A stretch of 50,519 nt of DNA from SAR202 cluster bacterium (GTDB taxonomy: Bacteria; Chloroflexota; Dehalococcoidia; Lucifugimonadales; Australimonadaceae). Positions 11,755-20,019 of this stretch are shown one piece after another (the first letter of the stretch is position 1; each line of letters starts with the position of its first letter). Location of the stretch: the NCBI GenBank assembly GCA_016872415.1, contig VGZX01000009.1, positions 1 through 50,519 on the forward strand, written 5' to 3'. The notes beneath the pieces are model-generated. The model saw nothing but the letters and a program-made list of their open reading frames with translations, was not told the DNA's origin and ran no database searches. Position numbers and translations under genes: made by a program.

Positions 11755-11763
11755 TGGTATGAT
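11755..11763 (+). promoter_or_regulatory. Extended -10 promoter for the double-GNAT gene
   Basis: TGGTATGAT (TGn followed by a one-mismatch -10, TATGAT at 11758-11763) lies 28 bases before the GTG at 11791, with no convincing -35. It sits in the 74-base divergent gap with the LmbE-like gene. Confidence 0.4.
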
Positions 11764-11790
11764 AGCCGAAGGCCCCGCGTCCGCATCATC

Positions 11791-12741
11791 GTGAGCGAGC
11801 GTCGCATGGCAGCACCAGGCCCGCGCATCCGTGCATTCACGTGGGCCGACCTGCCGGCGCTGGCCCGGCTGCGCGCCGAGCCGGAGGGCCACGAAGGCGA
11901 TCCTGCTCCCGATTCCATGCAGCGCCTGCGTCGCGACCTGAGCGACCCGGCGCTCGACGCGGAGCGCGACGTGCTGCTCGCCTTCAAGGGCGATGCCCTC
12001 GTGGGGCAGGCCACCTTGAACGTCGAGCCCGCCATCGACCGCATTGTCCTCGGCATGACGGCGCACCGAAAGCACGGCCCGAGGGGCGTTCAGGCGGCGC
12101 TCGCGCGCGGCGCGGCGGCGCGTGCGCGCGACCTGGGCCTTGCGCGGCTGCAGGTGGACGTGCCGGAAGCGGACGAAGTACTACAGCGGCTGCTCACGCG
12201 GCTGCGCTTCGGCCATGTGCGGACGCACCTGCACCTACGGCGCCCGCCGCTGGCGCGCGTCCCCGTCGAGGTGCGGCCGCCGAACGAGCGCACGCGCCTG
12301 GCGACCCAGCAGGACGCGCCGGCGATCGCCGCCCTGCAAAATGCCGCGTTCACCGGCTCGTGGGGGTTCAGCCCCAACACGCCGGAGCACATCGCCTACC
12401 GGGCATTCGAGCGCGCTCCCGATCCACCCGACGCCATCGTGCTGGTGGAGCGGGACGACGTGCTCGTGGCCTACTGCTGGACGCGGCCGGGCATCGGCGG
12501 CGCGCCGGGGTTCATCGGCATGGTGGGCACGCACCCCGCGTTGCAGGGGCAGGGGCTCGGCACGGTCGCGACGGCGGCTGGGGTCAATCACCTGGTCGAC
12601 CACGGCAGCCGCGAGATCGACATCACCGTCGACAGCGAGAATCCACCCGCGATCAGGGTCTACGAGCGGCTGGGGTTCCGGCGGGCGTGGCGGGCGCTTT
12701 GGTACGAGCGGCGGTTCAGTGGCGCGCCTCGCAGGGCGTGA
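11791..12741 (+). CDS. Tandem-domain GNAT acetyltransferase
   Basis: A protein of about 316 residues with two GNAT folds. The first (about 1-145) is degenerate; the second (about 165-310) carries the acetyl-CoA loop as GMVGTHPALQGQGLGT (about 243-258) followed by NPPAIRVYERLGFR. Such double GNATs include mycothiol synthase MshD-like enzymes, but I cannot assign a substrate. The GTG at 11791 is used; an ATG at 11806 is equally possible since neither has a strong Shine-Dalgarno. Its 3' end overlaps the convergent glycosyltransferase gene by 26 bases. Confidence 0.8.
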   Translation: MSERRMAAPGPRIRAFTWADLPALARLRAEPEGHEGDPAPDSMQRLRRDLSDPALDAERDVLLAFKGDALVGQATLNVEPAIDRIVLGMTAHRKHGPRGVQAALARGAAARARDLGLARLQVDVPEADEVLQRLLTRLRFGHVRTHLHLRRPPLARVPVEVRPPNERTRLATQQDAPAIAALQNAAFTGSWGFSPNTPEHIAYRAFERAPDPPDAIVLVERDDVLVAYCWTRPGIGGAPGFIGMVGTHPALQGQGLGTVATAAGVNHLVDHGSREIDITVDSENPPAIRVYERLGFRRAWRALWYERRFSGAPRRA

Positions 12742-13954
12742 CCGGCGGCCGTTCGGCCGCGTGAGCGAGCACGGCGGCGTAGCCGGCATGGAGTCGTCCC
12801 GCAGCCTGGTCCCAGTCGAACCTGGCGGCCCAGCGGACGGCGTCGACACTCATGCGGGCGCGCAGCGAGTCATCGCCGAGCACACGACGGAGGGCCTGCG
12901 CGTATGCCACCGGCTCGTGCCGCTCCACCAGCAGACCAGTGCGCCCATCGACGACGAGCGAGCGCAAGGCGCCGACCGAAGCGGCGACCACCGGAACGCC
13001 GGAGGCCATCGCTTCGAGCGCCACGAAGCCGAACGTTTCGTGCAACGACGGCATCACGACGGTGTCTGATGCCGCGTAATATTCGGGCAACTCGGCCTGC
13101 GGCACGGCGGCATGGCGCGTGACGCGGTCGGCGACGCCAAGGTCGGCAGCGAGCCGCAGCAGGCGGTCGGCCTCGCGGTCGTTGGGAGCGCCACCGACCA
13201 ACAACAGCCGCGTGTTGTGGAGGTCGCGCAGGTGCGGCAGGGCCTCGACGATGAGGTGTGGGCCCTTGAAGCCCTCCAGCCGACCCACATAGAGGACGAC
13301 GCGGTCGTCCGCGCTGAGGCCGAGCTTGGCGCGGGCGGCGTTGGTTGGGCGTGGCGCGAACATGGCGGTATCGACGCCGCCGGGGGCGACGTGGATGCGC
13401 TCGCGAGGCACCTCGTAGAGGCCGCTCACTGTCGCGGCTTCGTCCGGCGTGAACACGAACACGCGGTCCGCGCTCGTCGCGGCCTCGTATTCGCCTTGTA
13501 TCCGCTCGGGCGACTCCGGCTCGCCGTGAGCCGACTCCTTGACCAGGGCCAGCGTGTGGAACGTGACGACGTGTGGAACGCGCAGGGCTGCGGCAAGCAG
13601 CCGTCCCGGCCCGGCCGATAGCCAGTAATGGCTGTGGATGAGGTCGTAGCCCAATTCTTGGCGCCGCACATAGTCGAGCAGACCGCGTTGGAAGTCGGCG
13701 AGGTGCAGTGGGAGGTCTTCCTTGGCGATATCTTCCGGGCCGGCCTGAATGTGAATGACGCGGACATGCGGGGCGAGGTCGACGATCCGGGGGCCGGACT
13801 CTTCGTGGCTCCGCGTGTAGATATCCACACACACGCCGCGCTCGGCGATCAGCGGCATGAGCTTGCGGAGGTAGACGTTCATGCCGCCGGCCGATCGCAT
13901 GCCCGGCGTCATGAGCGGGCAGCCATGCACGGACACAATGGCGATGCGGTGCAT
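12716..13954 (-). CDS. GT4-family glycosyltransferase
   Basis: A retaining GT-B glycosyltransferase, about 412 residues from the ATG at 13954 (an in-frame GTG at 13984 would add ten). The N-terminus has the glycine-rich GMRSAGGMNVYLRKL loop and DLIHSHYWLSA, features of the MshA/sucrose-phosphate synthase branch. The C-domain has VLYVGRLEGFKGPH and the EX7E motif HETFGFVALEAMASGVPVV. GGAG lies about 11 bases before the ATG. It follows the CelD-like gene by 77 bases on the same strand and may be the last gene of the ribosomal/threonine array. Acceptor and donor are unknown. Confidence 0.88.
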   Translation of the reverse strand: MHRIAIVSVHGCPLMTPGMRSAGGMNVYLRKLMPLIAERGVCVDIYTRSHEESGPRIVDLAPHVRVIHIQAGPEDIAKEDLPLHLADFQRGLLDYVRRQELGYDLIHSHYWLSAGPGRLLAAALRVPHVVTFHTLALVKESAHGEPESPERIQGEYEAATSADRVFVFTPDEAATVSGLYEVPRERIHVAPGGVDTAMFAPRPTNAARAKLGLSADDRVVLYVGRLEGFKGPHLIVEALPHLRDLHNTRLLLVGGAPNDREADRLLRLAADLGVADRVTRHAAVPQAELPEYYAASDTVVMPSLHETFGFVALEAMASGVPVVAASVGALRSLVVDGRTGLLVERHEPVAYAQALRRVLGDDSLRARMSVDAVRWAARFDWDQAAGRLHAGYAAVLAHAAERPPVTPCEARH

Positions 13955-14031
13955 ACCCCCGGCTTCTCCGTTATTGATTATCACGGCGTACCTCGTGCGT
14001 GGCGCGGCATCCCCCGCGGAATGGCGTCATC

Positions 14032-15009
14032 CTAGCGTCGCGCGATGATGCGGTGCAACCGCACATCCTTGCCGCCCAGGTGGTACTTGTAGTGCTCCGG
14101 CCCGCGCAGGAAGTCGTAGTAGGTGAGGCCGGACTCAATGGCGTCCCGAATAGTCAACGCCTTCAGCATCAGGCCGACGCTCAGGTCGCGATGGGCTAGC
14201 CGGTAGCCGCTGTTATACAGCAGACGACGGCCGGCGTAGTCGAAACAGGTCACGCCGGCGACCCGCTCGCCGTCGAGATCGAGAAAGAAGAGGCGTAGGA
14301 TGCCGGCGTCGAGCAGGCGCGGCATGACGAGCCGCACGAACCGCTCGCGCCGCGGCACCATGAAGTCGCGCTTCTCCTCGCGGCTTTCGCCCATGAGGTC
14401 CAGAAACAGGGTCAAATCGTCATCCAGGGTTTCGGCCGTCGCGCGGACGAGACGGTAGGCGCCGGCGGCGCCGAGGCGTCGTAACTTGCGCCGCAGCTCG
14501 TGACGGTCGTGCTTGCCCAGGCTTTGCACGAACTGCTCGAAGTCAGCCGGCAACGGCATGCCCGGAACGACATCCTCGTCCTCGATTGCGACCTCGCAGC
14601 CGCGCCGGCGCAGCAGCTCCGGCAGGTGCTCCAGCGTTGGCGACCCCTCCACCACCGATCGCAGGTCGAGAATGCTCCACGCCTCGCTCGCGAGGCAGGA
14701 GTCGAGGTCGTGGAAGAAGGAGGCCGGGTTGTTGTCACCGACGATGAAATCGTGGTAATCGAACAGGTCGGTGTCGCCGACGAACGTGATTGTGTCGCCG
14801 TTACGGACAAGGGGCGCGATGCCGTTGGGGACGTGCTCGCCGCCAAGGGTCAGCACGCACTCCTCGCCAGCGTCGCCGCCGAACACCTCCCACCACGTGC
14901 CCTGCCACAGGGGGGTGAGGAAGACGTTAGCCCTCGGTTGTCGATCCAGCATCGCCTGCCACACGGGCGCGACGGATGCGATATTGGTGCGAGCGGCGGA
15001 ACAGGTCAA
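14032..15009 (-). CDS. CelD/FemAB-like (BioF2-type) GNAT acyltransferase
   Basis: A 325-residue double-GNAT protein of the CelD/BioF2-like family, often linked to exopolysaccharide or cell-envelope modification. Typical blocks are NVFLTPLWQGTWWEVFG at the N-terminus, SLGKHDRHELRRKLRRL in the middle, and GVTCFDYAGRRLLYNSGY then YYDFLRGPEHYKYHLGG at the C-terminus. The start is a TTG at 15009 with a GGTGG-rich stretch upstream; a later start would lose part of the first domain. It lies 46 bases after thrC and 77 before a glycosyltransferase, suggesting a surface-glycan role for the pair (inference). Confidence 0.82.
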   Translation of the reverse strand: MTCSAARTNIASVAPVWQAMLDRQPRANVFLTPLWQGTWWEVFGGDAGEECVLTLGGEHVPNGIAPLVRNGDTITFVGDTDLFDYHDFIVGDNNPASFFHDLDSCLASEAWSILDLRSVVEGSPTLEHLPELLRRRGCEVAIEDEDVVPGMPLPADFEQFVQSLGKHDRHELRRKLRRLGAAGAYRLVRATAETLDDDLTLFLDLMGESREEKRDFMVPRRERFVRLVMPRLLDAGILRLFFLDLDGERVAGVTCFDYAGRRLLYNSGYRLAHRDLSVGLMLKALTIRDAIESGLTYYDFLRGPEHYKYHLGGKDVRLHRIIARR

Positions 15010-15055
15010 CAGTCCACCACCTTATCGGTTGGATGATCGAGCGGCGGCGCACCGA

Positions 15056-16132
15056 CTAGCGCTTCGCCGAGCCCGCCCGCTCGAGGTTCAACACCTTCGC
15101 CACGGCCTCCAGGTCCGGGGTCGCCTCTTCCAGCGGCGTGTTCGTGACCTGGTAGACGATGTCGGGGTCCTTCAGCCCGTTGCCGGTCAAGACGCAGACG
15201 ACCGAACTCTGCCGGAGGTCCAGCCCTTGCCGGACGTTCTTCATCAGCCCGGCGACACACGCCGCCGATGCCGGTTCACAAAAGATACCTTCTCGACGCG
15301 CAAGTAGTCGATAGGCCTCGACGATTTCGTCGTCGGAGACGGTGGCGATGTCGCCGCCGGACTCATCGCGGGCGCGCTCGGCGCTTTGCCAGCTGGCTGG
15401 GTTGCCGATGCGGATGGCGGAGGCGATGGTGTTGGGCGAATCGACGCGCTTACCGGTCGCGATGGGCGCCGCGCCTTCGGCCTCCCAGCCCATCATGCGC
15501 GGGGCGTGTTCCGTCTTGCCGAGCGCTCGATATTCCGTGAAGCCGCGCCAGTAGGCGGTGATGTTCCCGGCGTTGCCTACCGGAATGTAGAGATGGTCGG
15601 GCGCGTCGCCCAGCGCGTCCACGATTTCGAAGGCGGCGGTCTTCTGGCCCTCGATGCGGTGCTGGTTGACCGAGTTGACGAGACTGATGGGGTACTCGTC
15701 GGCGAGGCCGCGGGCGACCTCAAGAGCGCGGTCGAAGTTACCACGGATCATGACGATGCGCGCGCCGTAGGCTATGGCCTGGCTCATCTTGCCCATCGCC
15801 ACGTTGCCCTTGGGCACCAGCACCACGCAATGCATGCCGGCGGCCGCGCCATACGCGGCGGCGGCGGCGCTGGTGTTGCCGGTGGAGGCGCAGAGAATGG
15901 TGTGATGCCCCGCCTCCTTGGCCTTGGCGACCGCCACCACTATGCCACGGTCCTTGAACGAGCCGGTTGGGTTGCAGCCCTCCAGCTTGAAGTATAGCTC
16001 CTTGATGCCCAGGTCGCGCTCAAGGAATTTGGAGCGCACCAGCGGCGTTTCGCCCTCGCCCAGCGTGAGGCGCGGCGTGGCATCCGTCATCGGCAGATAT
16101 TGTCCGTAGCGCAACAGCACGCCGACGCCCAT
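15056..16132 (-). CDS. thrC: Threonine synthase
   Basis: PLP enzyme converting O-phosphohomoserine to threonine. The protein is 358 residues, the length of the short bacterial/archaeal class. PLP lysine is in NPTGSFKDRG (about 53-62), the substrate loop is ASTGNTSAAAAAYG, and the phosphate cradle is VGNAGN. The N-terminus GVGVLLRYGQYLPM matches the usual W-x-Y-x-x-LP entry less well, but the ETPLVRSKFL block follows directly. hom lies 38 bases upstream on the same strand, giving a hom-thrC pair for aspartate-family threonine synthesis. Confidence 0.95.
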   Translation of the reverse strand: MGVGVLLRYGQYLPMTDATPRLTLGEGETPLVRSKFLERDLGIKELYFKLEGCNPTGSFKDRGIVVAVAKAKEAGHHTILCASTGNTSAAAAAYGAAAGMHCVVLVPKGNVAMGKMSQAIAYGARIVMIRGNFDRALEVARGLADEYPISLVNSVNQHRIEGQKTAAFEIVDALGDAPDHLYIPVGNAGNITAYWRGFTEYRALGKTEHAPRMMGWEAEGAAPIATGKRVDSPNTIASAIRIGNPASWQSAERARDESGGDIATVSDDEIVEAYRLLARREGIFCEPASAACVAGLMKNVRQGLDLRQSSVVCVLTGNGLKDPDIVYQVTNTPLEEATPDLEAVAKVLNLERAGSAKR

Positions 16133-16170
16133 CCCATGTCCTCTTGCCCGGCCAAGCGCGAGCCAGGCGT

Positions 16171-17475
16171 TTATTCCGTGTCTTCGACCCGTATCAGGTT
16201 CGCGACCTCGCGCACGACATCCAGCTTCCCGAGGAGGCGCACCGCTTCTTGCACGTCCGCCTCGCGCGCCGCGTGCGTCGTCACCACGATCTCCGCCACG
16301 CCATCGGCATGAATGGTCTCTTTCTGGATGACGCCGGCCAGGCTCACCTGCAAGTCGCCCAGCACTTTGGTGACCCGCGCCATCACACCCGGCCGGTCGA
16401 ACGCCCGTAACCGCAGATAATACTTCGTCCGCAGATCGGCCATCGGCTGCACCGGCAGCACCCGGTCGATGCGGGGCGCCGCGGGCACGCGGCCGCCACT
16501 GGCGACGGCCTCGGCTATCCTCAGGATATCGCCCATCACGGCGCTCGTCGTGGGTAGGGAGCCGGCGCCTGGGCCTTCGAACATCGCCCAGCCTACCAGG
16601 TCGCCTTCCAGCTCGACGGCATTCAGGACGTCATCGACCTTGGCGAGCGGCCTGGCAAGCGGCACCATGGCCGGGTGGACACGGGCCTCGACGCTGCCGT
16701 TCACACGCTTGCCGATGGCGAGGAGCTTGATGGCGTAGCCTAGCTCGGCGGCATAGCGGAAGTCGGCGGCGGTCACCTTGCGGATGCCTTCGCGGAAGAC
16801 GTCGGAATCGCGCACCGTGGTCTGGAACGCCAGCGATGCGAGGATCGCCAGCTTATAGGCGGCGTCGATGCCGTCCACGTCGTTCGTGGGATCGGCTTCC
16901 GCGTAGCCAAGGTGCTGCGCCTGGCGGAGCACGTCGGCGTAGTCGAGGCCTTCGTGCGCCATGCGGGTGAGCATGTAGTTCGTGGTGCCGTTGATGATGG
17001 CGTGCACGGCGGTCAGGTCGTTCGCCAGCAGATCGCTCAACAGCGGGCCGATGATGGGTATGCCGCCGCCGACGCTCGCCTCGAACCGCAGGCTGACCCC
17101 GTGCTCGGCGGCATGGGCGAACAGTTCCGGGCCATGCTTCGCCAGTACCTCTTTGTTGGCGGTGACGACGTGCTTGCCGGTATGGAGCGCCCGCTGGATG
17201 TAGTCGAAGGCGGGCTGCTCGCCGCCCATCGCCTCGACGACGATGGCAATGCCGCGGTCGGTCAGCAGATCGTCGGCATTGGAGGTGACGTGAACGTCGC
17301 GCGGCAGCGATGGCCGCACCTTCGTCGCGTCGCGCACCAGGACACGCTTGAGGCGCACCGGCGCCCCGACGTGAGCCTCGATGCGCCCGGCCTTCTCGTG
17401 CAAGGCCGTGGCTACGCCCGAGCCGACGACGCCCACACCCATGAGCCCGATGCCGATGTCTTGCGCCTGGGCCAT
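16171..17475 (-). CDS. hom: Homoserine dehydrogenase with C-terminal ACT domain
   Basis: NAD(P)-dependent oxidoreductase making homoserine from aspartate semialdehyde. The 434-residue protein starts with the Rossmann loop GLMGVGVVGSGV (about 10-21), contains VVTANKEVLAKHG and FEASVGGGIPIIGPL, then NGTTNYMLTRM and the catalytic-domain GYAEADPTNDVDGIDAAYK. The last 80 residues form an ACT domain (YYLRLRAFDRPGVMARVT), which normally mediates threonine feedback inhibition. It sits between the PPIase gene and thrC with 38-base gaps on both sides. Confidence 0.96.
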   Translation of the reverse strand: MAQAQDIGIGLMGVGVVGSGVATALHEKAGRIEAHVGAPVRLKRVLVRDATKVRPSLPRDVHVTSNADDLLTDRGIAIVVEAMGGEQPAFDYIQRALHTGKHVVTANKEVLAKHGPELFAHAAEHGVSLRFEASVGGGIPIIGPLLSDLLANDLTAVHAIINGTTNYMLTRMAHEGLDYADVLRQAQHLGYAEADPTNDVDGIDAAYKLAILASLAFQTTVRDSDVFREGIRKVTAADFRYAAELGYAIKLLAIGKRVNGSVEARVHPAMVPLARPLAKVDDVLNAVELEGDLVGWAMFEGPGAGSLPTTSAVMGDILRIAEAVASGGRVPAAPRIDRVLPVQPMADLRTKYYLRLRAFDRPGVMARVTKVLGDLQVSLAGVIQKETIHADGVAEIVVTTHAAREADVQEAVRLLGKLDVVREVANLIRVEDTE

Positions 17476-17513
17476 GATCCACTCCGTCGAATCGAAGGCT
17501 TGACGGGAAATCC

Positions 17514-18545
17514 CTACACGCGGCTGATGACCCAGGCCGCGTCGGAATCGTCGAAGTTGTACCTGCTCACGTGGTCACTCCACTGATCGGCGTACCATTC
17601 GTCGGCCGCGATGCCGCCCAGGATGGCGCGGAACTTATCCTGCACCGGCTGGGTGGCGGGGCCTTCGACCACCTGTATGATCATGGAGCCGAACTGGGTC
17701 TGAACCGGTCCGACGAGGGCGCCCGCTTCCGCGGCGAAGAACCGGTCATCGAGCTCGGTCAGAATCCCCTTCGGGAACCAGCCCACATCGCCGTTGGAGT
17801 CAGCGTAGGTGGTGTCGCGGTTGAGGCTGGAGGCGACTGCCTCGAATGCCTCGCCGTTGTCGAGCCGTTGCTTGGCCTTCTGCGCCCCGCCGGAGTCCTG
17901 GGCGACGATCCACTTGAGGCGCACTTGCTCCATCTCGGCGGGCTGGACGCTTTCAAAATGCTGACGCACCAGTCGCGCGTTGATGCTGCTCCGCAGCCAC
18001 TCGACATAGGCCTCCTCGGTCACGTCGAAGGCGGCGAGAAATTTCGTGTACCGCTCCCTGCCCTCGGGGGTCAGGGCCGCTACGGGGGCGTCGTCGCCGT
18101 CGCTCGAATCGGTGGCGGGCGCCGGGTTGTATGGCCTACGCGGCCACAGGCTGGCAAGCTCTAGGTCGATATCGACCTGCTGGGCGGAGACGCCAAGGGA
18201 GGAGGCCTGCCAATTGTAGATTTTCGCGCGGACGGCCTGGTCGAGCGCCAGGCGTGGGTCGACATTCGCATTGCCGGTGGTCATGGCGTAGAGACGCACG
18301 TATTCCGGCACGTCGCGCAGGCGTATCTCCTCGTCGCCGACTTGGGCGACGACGCTGCGCGGCGGTTGGTAGACATTGAAGAAGAACCCGGCCGTCACCA
18401 GGAGGATGACGAGCGCGCCCACGACGCCGGAAGCCAGCATTATGGCGCGCCGGACGTTCTGCTCGCGCTCGCGCTCCGCGATGTTTTGCTTGCTGCCGAT
18501 GGGCGGCGCGTGGCGGCCTCGGACGGCCTGACGGCGCTGACGCAT
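17514..18545 (-). CDS. Membrane-anchored SurA/PrsA-like peptidyl-prolyl isomerase
   Basis: A 343-residue extracytoplasmic folding factor. A basic cytoplasmic stretch is followed by one membrane helix (about 36-57, LASGVVGALVILLVTAGFFF), then a SurA_N-like chaperone region and a parvulin-type PPIase domain (about 205-300, with AKQRLDNGEAFEAVASSLNR and GDVGWFPKG). It anchors rather than secretes because no cleavage site is evident. It lies between rpsR and hom, with 82- and 38-base gaps, on the same strand. Confidence 0.85.
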   Translation of the reverse strand: MRQRRQAVRGRHAPPIGSKQNIAEREREQNVRRAIMLASGVVGALVILLVTAGFFFNVYQPPRSVVAQVGDEEIRLRDVPEYVRLYAMTTGNANVDPRLALDQAVRAKIYNWQASSLGVSAQQVDIDLELASLWPRRPYNPAPATDSSDGDDAPVAALTPEGRERYTKFLAAFDVTEEAYVEWLRSSINARLVRQHFESVQPAEMEQVRLKWIVAQDSGGAQKAKQRLDNGEAFEAVASSLNRDTTYADSNGDVGWFPKGILTELDDRFFAAEAGALVGPVQTQFGSMIIQVVEGPATQPVQDKFRAILGGIAADEWYADQWSDHVSRYNFDDSDAAWVISRV

Positions 18546-18627
18546 CTAAACCTCTTTCGCGACGCGCGAGGGGTGCCACGGCGTCAGGGCGTCCATGCAA
18601 GGGAAAACGTGCTGGTGGCAGACCATG

Positions 18628-19080
18628 CTATGCCGGAGGGGCAGCCTGGGCCGGTGCCGTGGGCTGTTCGGCGGTTGGCGCCGCGGGCGGCGGAGCCGGG
18701 GCAGGAACGCTCGCGGGTGCCGGAGCGCTGCCGTATGGGCGAGGGCCGCCGGGGCGCGGGGGACGGTCGGGGCGCTCGCGGCGGCCGCGGTAGGCATCGC
18801 CGCGCGACAGATCCATCTGGCTGTGGCTGCCGGTGTAGGGCAACATGGCGAGGTAGCGGGCGCGCTTAACGGCCTGAGACAGCATGCGCTGGTAGCGGGC
18901 GCGCGTGCCGGTCTTGCGGCTGGACTCGATCTTGCCCCACTCGGAGATGAACCGGCGCAGGATGGGGACTTCCTTGTAGTTCGGCTCGATCTTCTCGGCC
19001 GAGAAGAAACAAACCTTGCGGCGGGGGTAAAAGCGGCGTCCGCCCTCCTTGCGTCGTGGGCGTCCAGCGTTCGTGCTCAA
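18628..19080 (-). CDS. rpsR: 30S ribosomal protein bS18 with long Pro/Ala-rich C-terminal tail
   Basis: A 150-residue protein. Residues 1-85 are a normal bS18 ([59 protein letters not shown]). From about 86 a GSHSQMDLS linker leads to an Arg/Pro stretch and then an almost pure Pro/Ala/Thr tail ending AQAAPPA, about 60 residues more than most bS18. The tail is in frame with no stop, and codon use stays GC-rich. bS18 partners bS6 in the small-subunit platform; rpsF is two genes upstream with ssb between. Confidence 0.93.
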   Translation of the reverse strand: MSTNAGRPRRKEGGRRFYPRRKVCFFSAEKIEPNYKEVPILRRFISEWGKIESSRKTGTRARYQRMLSQAVKRARYLAMLPYTGSHSQMDLSRGDAYRGRRERPDRPPRPGGPRPYGSAPAPASVPAPAPPPAAPTAEQPTAPAQAAPPA

Positions 19081-19128
19081 CTCGTGCTCCTTCGCTTCCT
19101 CTCGGATCGATCGCTGTTTGGTTGTCGT

Positions 19129-19539
19129 TTAGAACGGCAAATCGTCAGGGGTGGAGGCGTCGTCGCCTCCGGCGGCACCTTCACGGCCTTCGCCGCTTTC
19201 GCCAGTGATGGGCCGGTCTAGGAACAATACGCGCTCGGCGATGATTTCGTTTCGGAAGCGCGTCTGTCCGTCCTGTCCCTGAAACGAATGGCTGTGCAGT
19301 CGGCCTTCCACGTAAGCGCGGCGTCCCTTGGTGAGGTACTGGTTGCATTGCTCGGCGAGGGCGTTCCAAGCGACGATGGTGAACCACTCGGTCTCTTGGC
19401 GGCGCTGGCCATCTTGCGTGTTATAGCTGCGGCTGGACGCAAGCCGGAACGACGTGACCGGATTCCCGTTCGGCGTGTAGCGCATCTCGGGATCCGTTCC
19501 GACGTTACCGATGACCATGATTTTGTTCAGGCCGACCAT
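19129..19539 (-). CDS. ssb: Single-stranded DNA-binding protein
   Basis: A 136-residue SSB with one OB fold (KIMVIGNVGTDPEMRYT, then FRLASSR and WFTIVAWNALAEQCNQYLTKG) and a short glycine/acidic linker ending in the canonical partner-binding tip DDLPF. It lies 7 bases after rpsF and 48 before rpsR, the classic rpsF-ssb-rpsR arrangement, so replication and ribosome genes share a transcript. Confidence 0.97.
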   Translation of the reverse strand: MVGLNKIMVIGNVGTDPEMRYTPNGNPVTSFRLASSRSYNTQDGQRRQETEWFTIVAWNALAEQCNQYLTKGRRAYVEGRLHSHSFQGQDGQTRFRNEIIAERVLFLDRPITGESGEGREGAAGGDDASTPDDLPF

Positions 19540-19546
19540 GCATTCC

Positions 19547-19897
19547 TCACGCCTGGGCGGGTGCCGCCTCGGGCTTCGCCTCTTGCTTCTTGTTCTCGGG
19601 TTGCTGCTTCGGTTCCTTGCGGGTCACGAGGTAGCGAATCACATCCTCCGTCAGGTTGAGGATGTTTTCGAGGTCCTTGGCATGCTGCTTGTCGCCGAGG
19701 GTGAACTCCGTGAGGTGGTAGAAGCCCTCGCCATGGCGGCCGATCTTGTAGGCCAGCCGACGCTTTCCCCAGTGTTCGTCGTGCGTGATCTCGCCGCCCT
19801 GGTCGGCCACGAAGCGCTTCACTTTGTCCTGCACGAGGCCGACGCGCTCTTCAGTGGCCTCGGGCGTGATCAACAGAACCAACTCGTAATGGCGCAC
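19547..19897 (-). CDS. rpsF: 30S ribosomal protein bS6
   Basis: A 116-residue bS6 that pairs with bS18. The GTG at 19897 is chosen since it gives the family start (RHYELVLLITPE) and has GGGAGG four bases upstream; a TTG at 19915 in frame would add six non-conserved residues. Conserved parts are YKIGRHGEGFYHLTEFTLGD and NLTEDVIRYLVTR, followed by a charged Lys/Glu/Gln/Ala tail. It is the first gene of the array with its own promoter. Confidence 0.96.
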   Translation of the reverse strand: MRHYELVLLITPEATEERVGLVQDKVKRFVADQGGEITHDEHWGKRRLAYKIGRHGEGFYHLTEFTLGDKQHAKDLENILNLTEDVIRYLVTRKEPKQQPENKKQEAKPEAAPAQA

Positions 19898-19952
19898 CGT
19901 TCCTCCCACGGTCAAACGGATAAAGCCTGGCCTCCGCGCCAGACAAAGAGCA

Positions 19953-19982
19953 AGTATAGCAGAGCGCCGTCCGCTTGCTCAA
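19953..19982 (-). promoter_or_regulatory. Sigma70-type promoter for the rpsF-ssb-rpsR array
   Basis: On the minus strand TTGAGC (19982-19977), an 18-base spacer and TATACT (19958-19953) with an upstream TGC making an extended -10. It is about 50 bases before the rpsF GTG. No other good promoter is visible in the array down to 12716, where gaps are 7-82 bases. Confidence 0.65.
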
Positions 19983-20019
19983 CGGCCAATTCGCGCGAAC
20001 ACGCCAGGGCCGGCCCGCC

